From Symbiodinium sp. CCMP2592 (lineage: Eukaryota > Sar > Dinophyceae > Suessiales > Symbiodiniaceae), in contig CAJNDT010000608.1 of the NCBI GenBank assembly GCA_905221615.1, forward strand, positions 1 through 64,000: 64,000 nt of DNA, written 5' to 3'. The notes beneath the pieces were generated by a model. That model saw only the letters and a list, made by a program, of their open reading frames with translations, made no database searches and was not told where the DNA came from. The first letter of the stretch is position 1, and each line of letters starts with the position of its first letter. Position numbers and translations under genes: made by a program. Below are positions 1-7,718 of the stretch, piece after piece.

Positions 1-439
1 GATTACGACGTGGGTTAAAGTGCAGGATTCAAGATTCAGGGACAGACGCTGTTCCTACGGTTGATGGACAAAATCCTGCATTATCCAGTATAAGGAATAT
101 ACCATATAATTCCCATAGTTTAGGGTCCTTAGGGTCATGCAGGATTTTGTCCATCAACAGTAGTACCAGCGGCAGTACGCTCGTAAAAAAAAATAGGTTA
201 TCACGTGTTCTATCTATTTGGCGCTGTTTTGCGGGCTTGGTTGATTTGGGCAGCGTTTTCCAATGCAAATCGCAAAGCTTCAAAGCCTGTCGGCTTGTCA
301 GACCTAACGTATCAAACCCTAAACCTTCAAAACCTTAAAGTAGGGCTCAACAAACCTGCACGAAATCGGCCCTTCCCAAGGTCTGTCGTGCTCACGGTGT
401 AAAGCAGGCTGGGGCCCCACGCTCGAAGCATGCTTGAGC
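1..439. repeat. Tail of a preceding array unit: one full 439-bp satellite repeat
   Basis: This segment is one complete copy of the 439-bp repeat that begins GATTACGACGTGGGTTAAAG. The same start recurs at 440, 9270, 9708, 10147, 18947, 19386 and 19825. Because the same repeat closes each 9.7-kb unit, these bases are read as the end of another unit lying left of the window. It contains the inverted repeat with arms 60-81 and 137-158. Confidence 0.85.
60..158. repeat. 22-bp inverted repeat with 55-nt loop in the satellite (candidate replication origin or MITE)
   Basis: The arms at 60-81 and 137-158 are perfectly complementary over 22 bp, with core TTGATGGACAAAATCCTGCA on the left. The 55-nt loop is AT-rich with two TTAGGG-like motifs. 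The structure recurs in each satellite copy that reaches this part, for example 499-597, 9329-9427 and 10206-10304. A TA dinucleotide lies just outside each arm, as expected for a Tc1/mariner-pogo type MITE; a stem-loop near a Rep gene is also what a rolling-circle origin looks like. The sequence does not decide between them. Confidence 0.6.
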
Positions 440-604
440 GATTACGACGTGGGTTAAAGTGCAGGGTTCAAGATTCAGGGACAGCCGCTGTTCCTACGGT
501 TGATGGACAAAATCCTGCATTATCCAGTATAAGGAATCTACCATATAATTCCCATAGTTTAGGGTCCTTAGGGTCATGCAGGATTTGGTCCATCAACAGT
601 AGTA
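440..604. repeat. Partial 439-bp satellite repeat, 5' part only
   Basis: This copy matches the satellite for about 165 bp, including both arms of its inverted repeat (499-520 and 576-597; the right arm has one mismatch). It then departs into unique unit sequence at about 604. It is the last satellite copy before the Rep region, and the equivalent breakpoints at 10311 and 19989 are identical. Confidence 0.85.
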
Positions 605-1549
605 CCCTCCCCTTGCCCCACCGCAACAAAGATGTACTTCGCGGGCGTGCTTCCGCAATTCGCAAGTATCAAAGATTCAGACCTTGCCTCTGTTGCTCTT
701 AAGCTTTGTTTCGGCATCATTGTTTGAGGGGGGGAGGGGGAGGGTGGTTCCTCCTGTGGATCGTTTGGAGCAGACTGCACCACTAGGCTTTAGGGTGTAG
801 CACCACGGTCTTGCACCTGGGTCCTGGGGACAGCTGGTGGAGTCCGCAGTCTGCCATGGGCCTTTGGCAGCTTGGAGACTTGAAGTAGGTGTGAGCTGCA
901 AGGTCATGCACCTGGGCCTTGCTGGCAGCTGGTGGTGACCACAGTCTGCCATGGGCCTCTGGCAGCTTGGAGACTGTAGTAGGTTTGTAGGTTCTCGAGC
1001 TGTCATGGCAAGTGCAAGCTGAGTTTTCACTGGCCATTGGCCGCGAAGCTCGTTCGCTCCGGAAGGGGAGGGTGGTTTCTTTTGTCAGGAGCAAAGGCGT
1101 GATGGAGCTTGTTCTCAACCCAAACAGTATGTTGACACTTGGGGGTTCTTGCGTTGGGCGTCGAGAGAGTGGACGCAGTCGGACTTGTCATTCGGGCATT
1201 ATTGGTTAGAATAGCAGTTTTCGGAAATATTATGCTGTTTTCCATACCTTTTCCACTAGTTGAACCGATTTGGAGAAGAAGAACGGTATTGGCAGTTCCC
1301 GCAACGCGCACGCGCGCGCACGCGTGTAGAAACGGTGGTTGCGTGGCACGTGGCTCCCTCTGTCTGATGCATGTGTGTCTGTCCTCCTGCCAAAGGTGCT
1401 CAAATGCTTATGTTCGCAGTTGGAAAGAACGTGTACTGGTTCGACTGTTTAGCGATGTGTTACGGGTGCTGTTTCCTTGAACTTGCGGCAGCGTGCGGAA
1501 AGTTCTTGTTTGGGCTGCGGCGGCCCCAAAACAGTATGTCTGTGGTGCC
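605..1549. promoter_or_regulatory. Noncoding leader upstream of Rep, with a ~90-bp duplication and an alternating CG/CA tract
   Basis: No convincing coding sequence is seen. Two imperfect direct repeats of about 70 bp, spaced about 90 bp, lie at about 816-885 and 905-974; both contain CAGTCTGCCATGGGCC. At 1304-1328 there is an uninterrupted 25-nt alternating purine-pyrimidine tract rich in CG and CA, a classical Z-DNA-prone sequence, about 220 bp before the Rep start. The promoter itself is not recognisable. The same region precedes Rep in units 2 (10312-11256) and 3 (19990-20934). Confidence 0.5.
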
Positions 1550-2458
1550 ATGGCGGATGATTCGAATGCAGTTCTGCCAGTAGAGCCCGAGGGCCCTCCG
1601 CAGGCCGCTAACAGCTCTGCGTCTTCGCCCTCTTCTTCGTCGGGCAGTTCAGACAGTAGCTCTGAAGCAGACAGCTTGTCGTCGTCAGTTGAAGAAGAGC
1701 CCACTGCCTTTGAGCAACTGTACGACTCGGACGCCGAGTCGTCCGAGGATGAAGCTGTCGATCGCTTTGGAGATTTGAGCACAGCAAAGGATGATCATAG
1801 CTATCGGGGGCACACGGTCCATTTTTGGACCATTCCGTTTTCCAACGTGGAAGGGCGGACAACACCGGCAAACACGACGAAGGTACAGATAATGCGCGTT
1901 TTCCGCAAGATTTATGGGGCCGCATTGGCTTTCTACGCCGTGTTTCGCGAGCTCCATGCAGCCTCGGCCAAGAGTTGGGAGCGGCAGCCACATTATCACT
2001 TGGTGTTGAAGTTGAACCGGCGGGTCCGCTGGAAGCAGCTTGCACGCAAGTTGCGTGCTGAGGGGATTTTTGGGCATCTGTCTATTCCCAAGCGCAATGC
2101 CGACGTATGGCGTGTTCTGGCACATTGCTATGTGCCAAGTGCCAGAAAAGGTCTGACAGAGCTGGATGACGACCCGCTTTTCAGCAGCAAGTTTCCCACG
2201 GCAGAGATGGAAAAGAAATTCCGAGGCAAACTGCAGCGAGCAGCTTTGCGCCCGTCGGAGTTCTTTGAGGTCGTGCGACAGCATCCAGAGCTTCAGACGT
2301 TCAATGACTTGGTAGGCTGGGCTCAGCTACAGCGTTCGCAAGGCGTGAAGTTATACCAGGACTTTATGGCAAGACAAGGTGCTCGTATGGCGCCCTTATT
2401 TGCATCGTGGAAGGAACTGCTGGCGATGCTTGCGTCTAGAATAGCGCAGAAGTCATGA
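1550..2458 (+). CDS. Rep-like HUH replication initiator (unit 1, putative catalytic Tyr changed to His)
   Basis: Predicted product is 302 residues. The ATG at 1550 is chosen for its strong context (GCCATGG); the frame is open slightly upstream without ATG. Residues 1-80 are Ser/Glu/Asp-rich and probably disordered. From about residue 88 there is an arrangement like CRESS-DNA virus and plasmid Rep nucleases: a motif I-like HFWTIPF at 91-97, an HUH motif PHYHLVLKL at 147-155, and a motif III-like region near 192-200 ending in Lys. In this copy residue 192, before Cys-Tyr, is His (CAT at 2123); units 2 and 3 have Tyr. In the HUH family the motif III Tyr nicks DNA and stays covalently attached. 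No helicase domain follows in the same ORF, but an SF3 ORF starts just downstream in the same frame. The assignment rests on motifs only; it could be a domesticated or transposon Rep. Confidence 0.6.
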   Translation: MADDSNAVLPVEPEGPPQAANSSASSPSSSSGSSDSSSEADSLSSSVEEEPTAFEQLYDSDAESSEDEAVDRFGDLSTAKDDHSYRGHTVHFWTIPFSNVEGRTTPANTTKVQIMRVFRKIYGAALAFYAVFRELHAASAKSWERQPHYHLVLKLNRRVRWKQLARKLRAEGIFGHLSIPKRNADVWRVLAHCYVPSARKGLTELDDDPLFSSKFPTAEMEKKFRGKLQRAALRPSEFFEVVRQHPELQTFNDLVGWAQLQRSQGVKLYQDFMARQGARMAPLFASWKELLAMLASRIAQKS

Positions 2459-2539
2459 GTCGTATGCTAGGGTTGCTAGGGCTGCAAGGTTCCTTGTGCT
2501 TCTTTAGTCTTGAAACTAAGGAAGCCACAAACTGGGGAG
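2456..2539 (+). other. Rep/helicase junction: three in-frame stops and a plausible splice acceptor
   Basis: The Rep stop TGA (2456) is followed in the same frame by TAG at 2468 and 2477, and the frame is then open into the helicase ORF. A pyrimidine-rich tract ending CTTCTTTAG at 2507 resembles a 3' splice site. The junction is the same in units 2 and 3. A clean GT donor in the right phase was not found; dinoflagellates also use GC and GA donors, so an intron remains possible. Confidence 0.4.
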
Positions 2540-3679
2540 ATGCAGCGGCAAGAGCGGCTTCGCATATGGGACTCTGCCCGACAGCAGCCATGCATCTGCA
2601 CATCGCCAAATCGCCTCTCTGAGGCACTTTCACGACTGCTTGACTTTCACGAGAAGGATTCTCGACGTTTTGGCTTCATGATCAAGCGCCTCGTAAGACT
2701 TGGCACCAGCGCGAAGAACACATCGATCTTGCTTTGGGGCGAAAGCAACGCAGGGAAGACGGGGCTGAGCAGGCCGCTCATCCATCTCTATGGTGAGCGC
2801 GCATGGCTCCGTCCTAATCGTGGCGACACCTTCTGCTTGCAAGGCCTCGAAAAGCATTTGGTGGCTGTGTGGCAGGACTGGCGGCTGGAGAGTACGCCCG
2901 TGGCATGGGATACCCTTCTTCTGTGCCTTGAGGGAGAGTCCGTAACAGCAGCAGTCAAAGGCGGATCAGCTATCATCGTGCACAACCCGCCTCCATTTGT
3001 CATCACTTGCCAATCTCGGGTTTTGCCACGCAGCCGACAGGGAGCTGTGGACGAACAAGAACGCGCTGCTTTCAACAACAGATTTGGGTTGAGATGGCAT
3101 CTGCGTTCCAGTATGCCGAGGAGCATGCGGGATCCGGAGTTGAAGCTTTGCTATGCCTGCATTGGTTGCTACACGCGGTGGGTTGACCAGCAGTGTGAGG
3201 AGTATGTCCAAGCGTTTCCTGAGTGCGAGGCCGAGATCTTGCAGCTGGAGCGCGGACTTGCAGCAGTACATGCTTCTTTAGGTGCCGAGGAACCCCAAGC
3301 GAGTCAGAAGCGACGCCGAGTACAAAGGCCTGGAGACCATTTTGCACAGACAGCAACAAGCATGTCGGCGGGCTTCGCATCGAGCTCTTCTACGGTGCCG
3401 CCGGTTGGACCTGTGCATGTGGAGCAAGCAGAGCCGCAGCCTTTCACTCCGGACGGTCCGCCACCGGTTGGAGCACCCGTGCACGTGGAGCAAGCCGAGC
3501 CGCAGCCCTTTACTCCGCACGGTCCGCCACCAGCAAGTCCAACAACGCCACATGCCTTCACGCCGGAGCGTTGCTTGCAAGCCACGTCGCCGCCCCCGAA
3601 AGCCAGCAGTCCTGCCTTTGCCGTCACCCGTGCGCGCACGAAGCATGGTTGGTTGGACGTCACACCGCTGAAGCGTTGA
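2540..3679 (+). CDS. SF3 helicase ORF, Rep C-terminal-half-like (unit 1)
   Basis: Predicted product is 379 residues from the ATG at 2540; the frame is open from 2480. Walker A is GESNAGKT at 67-74, a Walker B-like segment is AVWQDW at 109-114, a B'-like Lys-Gly-Gly segment is near 140, and a sensor/motif C-like VITCQS at 154-159 is followed by Asn-Asn-Arg-Phe at 179-182, a candidate arginine finger. This order is that of SF3 helicases in Rep proteins of small DNA replicons. The usual motif C Asn is replaced by Gln. A Cys cluster lies at 204-210, a basic KRRR (likely nuclear signal) at 257-260, and a Pro-rich C-terminus holds two copies of a PVHVEQAEPQPFTP block. It lies in frame with Rep, separated by three stops, so splicing into one Rep protein is plausible. 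Confidence 0.65.
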   Translation: MQRQERLRIWDSARQQPCICTSPNRLSEALSRLLDFHEKDSRRFGFMIKRLVRLGTSAKNTSILLWGESNAGKTGLSRPLIHLYGERAWLRPNRGDTFCLQGLEKHLVAVWQDWRLESTPVAWDTLLLCLEGESVTAAVKGGSAIIVHNPPPFVITCQSRVLPRSRQGAVDEQERAAFNNRFGLRWHLRSSMPRSMRDPELKLCYACIGCYTRWVDQQCEEYVQAFPECEAEILQLERGLAAVHASLGAEEPQASQKRRRVQRPGDHFAQTATSMSAGFASSSSTVPPVGPVHVEQAEPQPFTPDGPPPVGAPVHVEQAEPQPFTPHGPPPASPTTPHAFTPERCLQATSPPPKASSPAFAVTRARTKHGWLDVTPLKR

Positions 3680-5104
3680 GCATAAAAGCACGAAAACCCA
3701 ATTTTTTCCTCCAAAAAACCGTTCCTCTAAATAAGGCCGCGGTTTGCGATGTTTCACGACCTTCTACTTGTGTTGCTCCCGTCAGGTTTTGTTGACATGC
3801 CCGCGCCCAATGCAAGCCGGATTCCTCAGAGTGTATCAGTGTCAGCTTAATGTTTCTGCTGGTCGGCAATGTAAACAGAAGCAGTGTTGCACGCAAGAAC
3901 TTGTCAGGTGCTTCTGTCAGTGCGGGAAGTGCGCAGTACTTGCAAGTCTTAGCAAGTTGCAAGTTTGCGCCTGTGAGGTTGTGGATAACATGCCCCATGC
4001 GGAGCGCGAAATGCGGGATGCCTCAGAGATGCAGGGTCTCAGGGTTTCCGGTTTTGAGATTGTTAAGCGTGGGTCCAGGTCTGCGAGGCTGCGCTGTCAG
4101 AAAAATTTGCTTGTTGTAGCTGGCACTAGATGCTTGCTTTCCGCCGGGACGGGGTTTAGGAGGATTTGCAAGGGAGGGTTTAGGGGACGATCTGCAGCGA
4201 GGAAGTTGAGGGAGGGATCTGCGAGGGAGGGTTTAGGGTAGCATCTGTAGCGAGGGAGTTGAGGGAGAGGTCTGCAAGGGAGGGTTTAGGGCAGGATCTG
4301 CAAGGGGGTCTGCGAAGAAATTGCAAGGTGGGTTTAGGGAGGGATCTACAAGAGGGTTTAGGGGAGGATCTGCAGGGGAGGGCCTGCAAGGTGGGTTTAG
4401 GGAAGGATTTGCAAACGAGGGCTTAGGACAGGGGTGAAGGAGGGGTCTGCAGGGGTGGGTTTAGGGAAGCCATTGCGAAAACGGACGAGAGCAAGCGAGC
4501 AAACTTCTGGTGCTAATCTAAAGTAATTGGTAATCAGAGTTCGTCTTGGTTTTTGAAGTTTTCTCAATTGCTCGCCGCATCTGGCCAAAGGCAAAAGCCT
4601 GCAGGGGTCAGAACAGCGAGCGTTGTGCTGTAGAGCCTCTCTGCCTGGCCCGAACAGGAGTGTAGGTTGGCCTCTAAACCCCTAATCCCGCTTAGAAGCG
4701 TGTAGAAGCTTTTTCTGCCCCGAAAGCCCTAAGAACGCCAGGTTGCATTGCGACAGGTGCGTAAGACCCCCCTTTCTCCTGTTCGGTTCGTCCGGCAAGG
4801 TGCGGGGGCCTGCCTTTTTACGTGGGTGCCTACGGCGCCCTCTCCACACAATGTGCGGCGCCTCCAGAGCGTTTAGGGCTGAGGAAACAGATTCTTTCTC
4901 GGTTAGCTCACTTGTCCTGCGTGGGTCGGCTTGGGGTGTAGGTAGGCCTCCAGCCAGGTACCGTAGCACCCATGCAATATCGAGGCAAGGGCTGTGCTCT
5001 CAGTGCAATTGCAGCATGTGGTCTTTGTTGAGCGAATGTTTGTACCCGCAGCCGTTTTGGTGCACTGTGAACGAGTAAGGAGGGCGCGAGACCGACCTGA
5101 GACC
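3680..5104. other. Noncoding spacer with telomere-like G-rich block
   Basis: No convincing gene is seen between the helicase stop and the first transposase exon. At about 4150-4470 lies a degenerate G-rich minisatellite on the + strand, with seven GGGTTTAGGG cores alternating with GATCTGCAAGGGAGG-like segments. The rest is unique. A short run of T and A tracts (about 3700-3730) follows the helicase stop. Confidence 0.6.
4150..4470 (+). repeat. G-rich minisatellite with GGGTTTAGGG cores (unit 1)
   Basis: About 320 bp in which the telomere-type motif TTTAGGG recurs every ~30-50 bp, embedded in G-runs. The spacing and multiple G3 runs would permit G-quadruplexes on the + strand. It is conserved at 13859-14180 and 23537-23858. 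It is not a pure telomere array. Confidence 0.75.
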
Positions 5105-5296
5105 ATGGCGAGCCATGGTGCCGAGGCAAGCAACGAGGGCGCCGCTCCAGCTCCAGCTCCAGCTGCTCCGGCTCCGGCTCCAGCTAACCCTCCACCACAG
5201 GACTGGGGACCACTTGCGGGGGGCCTGAGACAGGCCAACTTCGTGCTACAGGCGTATGACCCCCCAGAGTTCCACCTTGCGCGCTCCAAGTCCTAG
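5105..5296 (+). CDS. Putative first exon of the transposase gene (unit 1)
   Basis: The ATG at 5105 has a strong context (GACCATGGCG) and opens a 63-codon frame ending at a TAG. It encodes an Ala/Pro-rich segment (residues 13-29) followed by a more complex tail beginning Gln-Asp-Trp-Gly. A good acceptor (TCGCGTCTAG at 5443) starts the next coding stretch, so the last codons before the stop are probably intronic. The function of this N-terminus is unknown; linkage to the transposase is inferred from position and conservation in all three units. Confidence 0.45.
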   Translation: MASHGAEASNEGAAPAPAPAAPAPAPANPPPQDWGPLAGGLRQANFVLQAYDPPEFHLARSKS

Positions 5297-5443
5297 TGGT
5301 ACTTCGCAAACCCGAAGCAATCAATCTGTGTTCAGTTTTGTAAGGGGTATCTGGTGGGTCATTTTATGCAGACAGACAAAGAGCGCTGTTGCTATTTTTG
5401 CTGTTGTGTTAGGCACTTCTGTTTTTGGTTTGCTCGCGTCTAG

Positions 5444-6107
5444 GAGCAGGTGAAACAACTGAAGCGTGAGCTCAAAGCTGCAAACATGGCAAAGTACAGA
5501 GCACGCTGTGATGGTGAACGCGGTGGACTGACACAGTTCCAGTTGAACGTTCTGCTCTGTGTCTTTGTTTTGTCGGGGCATGTGACAGATGTTGCTGTGG
5601 CATACCTAAGGGCAGCGCATGCACAGCGGCGCCGCCAACAAACAGAAGTTCTGGACCCAAGGCTATTTGTCGAGGAGCGGTATTTGGAAGCCAAGATTGA
5701 CTGGTTGGTGGCGTTAGAAAGCCCGTCCGATGAAGCATGTCCCAAGATCCAGCGGATTCGTAGTGGGGCGCAGAAATTTGTAAGTGAGCATCAGGCTGCT
5801 GCTTTTTGTAAGTGAGCATCAGGCTGCTGCTTTTGTGGCCAGATCAAATTTGAAAGGGGCGGCACCCAGCTCCCGACAGGTATGTGCTGGTTTCTGTGCT
5901 GGCTTGGATGAAGTAGGCGGCATTGATCTGCTATCTGGCTTGAGGCGATCTGCGTACAACAGCGTGATTCAGAAACAGCATGGGCGCTGGTTTCGGCGAT
6001 GGTGTGCTGGTTTTCGAAGACGCTGGGGCATAAAAATCGGGTTCCTTCGCGCTAAGCCTAAACTGCGCGTGGAAGAGGAGGCTGCAAAAGAACCTTGTTT
6101 TGATTGA
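5444..6107 (+). pseudogene. Transposase DNA-binding region, interrupted by a 28-bp duplication (unit 1)
   Basis: The coding stretch begins after the acceptor at 5443. A tandem 28-bp duplication (5778-5805 and 5806-5833) shifts the frame and ends the product at 5815; the remainder continues in another frame to 6107. Units 2 shows the uninterrupted form. Near the end is a Trp/Arg/Phe-rich stretch (WFRRW, FRRRWGIKIG) that resembles the second helix-turn-helix of CENP-B/pogo-type transposases. If the duplicated part, which contains GTAAGTGAG, lies in an intron, the damage would be smaller than it looks. Confidence 0.5.
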
Positions 6108-6430
6108 GCAAACATTTCGTTTCTATGTTGGCGTCCTGCTGTGATGTACAGCCCCTGAACTCTTTAGGGTGTCAAAACTTGAAGAAGAGAATATGTCGAC
6201 TTGGGCTTGGGGTCAAGTCTTGGGGGAGCCAATGGGGGGGACTTGGGGCTCCATTGTTGGGTTCCTGTTTGGGGTACCAGTTTGGGGGTCCAGTTTCGGG
6301 GCTGGAATCCGCTGGAAAAGGCCGGCAGATCGGGTGGGTCTTTTTCGGGGGTCCTTATTGGAGTCCCAAATGGGTCCCGCTTTTCGAGCCAAAAAAAAAC
6401 GCCCTTTTCGGAGAGTTCTCCATCCACTAG

Positions 6431-7261
6431 GCCACAGCATTTCGTCGCCATGTGGCATGGCTTCGTGCTCAAGTGCCCGCTCACAAGAAGCCCTTACTGG
6501 TTAACTTTGACGAGACGTCGATGAAATACGGGTTTGAAGCTTATGGCAACGTCGTGCAAAGTTCAAGCTGTCATGGCCCTTGCACCAAGCAGGATAAGAG
6601 GTTGTGTGTCACACAAGTTCTTGCTGCTTGTGACCAAACGGAAGTGCAGCCGCATTTACCGCAGTTCACCATAACCAACTGTCGTACTGTGACGGCAAAA
6701 CAGTTCAAAGCAGTTCGTGCCAAAAAGCCCCGCGGGTCCAGCTTGTTCCGTGAGAAATCAGCATGGACTAACAGTCGTTTGACGTGTCTTTTCCTGAAGC
6801 GTTTGAGAGCTGCAACTGTGGCATTCAAATCCTACCAAGTCATTGTTTTGATGGACACGGCAAGTCCACATTTGGCACGTGAAGTTCTGAGAACAGCTGC
6901 CATCGCGGACATTTGGGTGTGCCCTGTTCCTCCAGGCACCACTGGTACTTGTCAACCCTTGGACGTTGGCATTTTGGGACGGTACAAGCGTCATGTGCTG
7001 GATTTGTGTCAGACGTGCATGACGAAGGATGGTGAAGGTTTGTCACGTTTTGCTTGGTTGGAAATCCTAAGCAAGGCAGGTCCAAGTTTTTTACGGCAGT
7101 ATGCTTGGAAACCAGTGTTTGATCGAATTGGTTTGTACAGACCAAGCGACGGCTGCCTGAACGAAGCAGACTTTCAACTCTTGTTGCCTCGCAAGCGCAA
7201 GATTAATCGCATGGATTGGCTGTGTAAGCCGCTGCAGGGCAAGCCGCTGCGGATTTCGTAG
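6431..7261 (+). CDS. DDE transposase catalytic exon, pogo/CENP-B (DDE_1) type (unit 1)
   Basis: The exon is taken to start after the acceptor CATCCACTAG at 6430; in-frame residues continue upstream of any ATG. Three acidic residues appear in the family's order: Asp in VNFDETS, Asp in VIVLMDTASPH (the D-x4-H pattern), and Asp in TCQPLDVGILGRYK. The last two are separated by 35 residues, so this is DD35D, within the pogo/Tc1-mariner range. Such proteins excise and insert DNA transposons at TA sites in the nucleus. Against unit 2 there is a Tyr/His and an Ile/Ser difference, neither at a catalytic position. The spacer 6108-6430 varies in length between units without regard to frame, so it is probably an intron. 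Confidence 0.75.
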   Translation, partial: ATAFRRHVAWLRAQVPAHKKPLLVNFDETSMKYGFEAYGNVVQSSSCHGPCTKQDKRLCVTQVLAACDQTEVQPHLPQFTITNCRTVTAKQFKAVRAKKPRGSSLFREKSAWTNSRLTCLFLKRLRAATVAFKSYQVIVLMDTASPHLAREVLRTAAIADIWVCPVPPGTTGTCQPLDVGILGRYKRHVLDLCQTCMTKDGEGLSRFAWLEILSKAGPSFLRQYAWKPVFDRIGLYRPSDGCLNEADFQLLLPRKRKINRMDWLCKPLQGKPLRIS

Positions 7262-7535
7262 TCGTAGCCTCACTAGCTCCCAAGTTTGTGCTGTCTTGAG
7301 TAGCGCTTTCTGTTCCTACTGGTGTTGCCACAGACTCTCCCTCTGACAGTCGGCTTAATCGTCAGTGCCAGGCTCCACTGTAGGGGGCTGGAGGGTTGTG
7401 GTTACGTTTTGCTGCTAAGTAGACCCCCTGAACCTCGACGCCCAGATTCGTCTGTTTTGGTAGTGAAAAAACCCCTGAATCTGGGAACTCTTAATAGGAC
7501 CTCGACGCCCTCAATTAGCATCCTTCTCCTTGTAG
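7262..7535. other. Spacer or intron with repeated GACCTCGACGCCC motifs
   Basis: Between the transposase stop and the next exon no long frame exists. The motif (A/G)ACCTCGACGCCC occurs at about 7431, 7498 and 7535. The first and third copies continue as AGATTCG, and the last one begins the exon. The third is preceded by a pyrimidine tract and TAG acceptor (7533-7535). Confidence 0.5.
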
Positions 7536-7718
7536 GACCTCGACGCCCAGATTCGCATGCTCAAGGCAAGGAAGCTGGACGCCAAAAAGGCCTGCAGAGA
7601 GCACCAGAAGGCTTTGCGCGCTGTGCAGAAGCGCAAGGCGAAACTTGTAAAGAAGACGAAGGCTCTCTCAGTGAGAGACTTGGAAATCATCCTAGCGGCC
7701 CGCCAAGCGGCCCCCTAA
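7536..7718 (+). CDS. 60-codon basic coiled-coil exon of unknown gene (unit 1)
   Basis: A frame of 60 codons plus TAA begins immediately after the acceptor CTTCTCCTTGTAG. It begins Asp-Leu-Asp-Ala-Gln-Ile-Arg and is dominated by Lys, Arg, Ala and Leu with heptad-like spacing, ending Ala-Ala-Arg-Gln-Ala-Ala-Pro. The composition is clearly protein-like and is conserved exactly in frame in unit 2. It may be the last exon of the transposase transcript or of a separate small gene. No family is recognised. Confidence 0.45.
   Translation, partial: DLDAQIRMLKARKLDAKKACREHQKALRAVQKRKAKLVKKTKALSVRDLEIILAARQAAP

Noticed and set aside
1685-2284. 199-codon frame on the minus strand opposite Rep
   Set aside because: It is antisense to the HUH motifs, has no recognisable domain and a Cys/Leu-rich composition typical of reversed coding sequence.
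1550-3679. Naming Rep/SF3 as an integrated geminivirus or other known virus
   Set aside because: Only short motifs agree, no capsid-like gene is seen and the setting is a transposase-bearing tandem unit; a specific virus name would go beyond the evidence.
3223-3795. 190-codon + strand frame overlapping the helicase C-terminus
   Set aside because: It mirrors the Pro-rich repeat of the real frame in another phase and runs into noncoding DNA.
6104-6504. Three overlapping short frames (GGGxW-rich) between the transposase exons
   Set aside because: Length differs between units by 10 bp and 1 bp without regard to frame, which fits an intron better than coding DNA.
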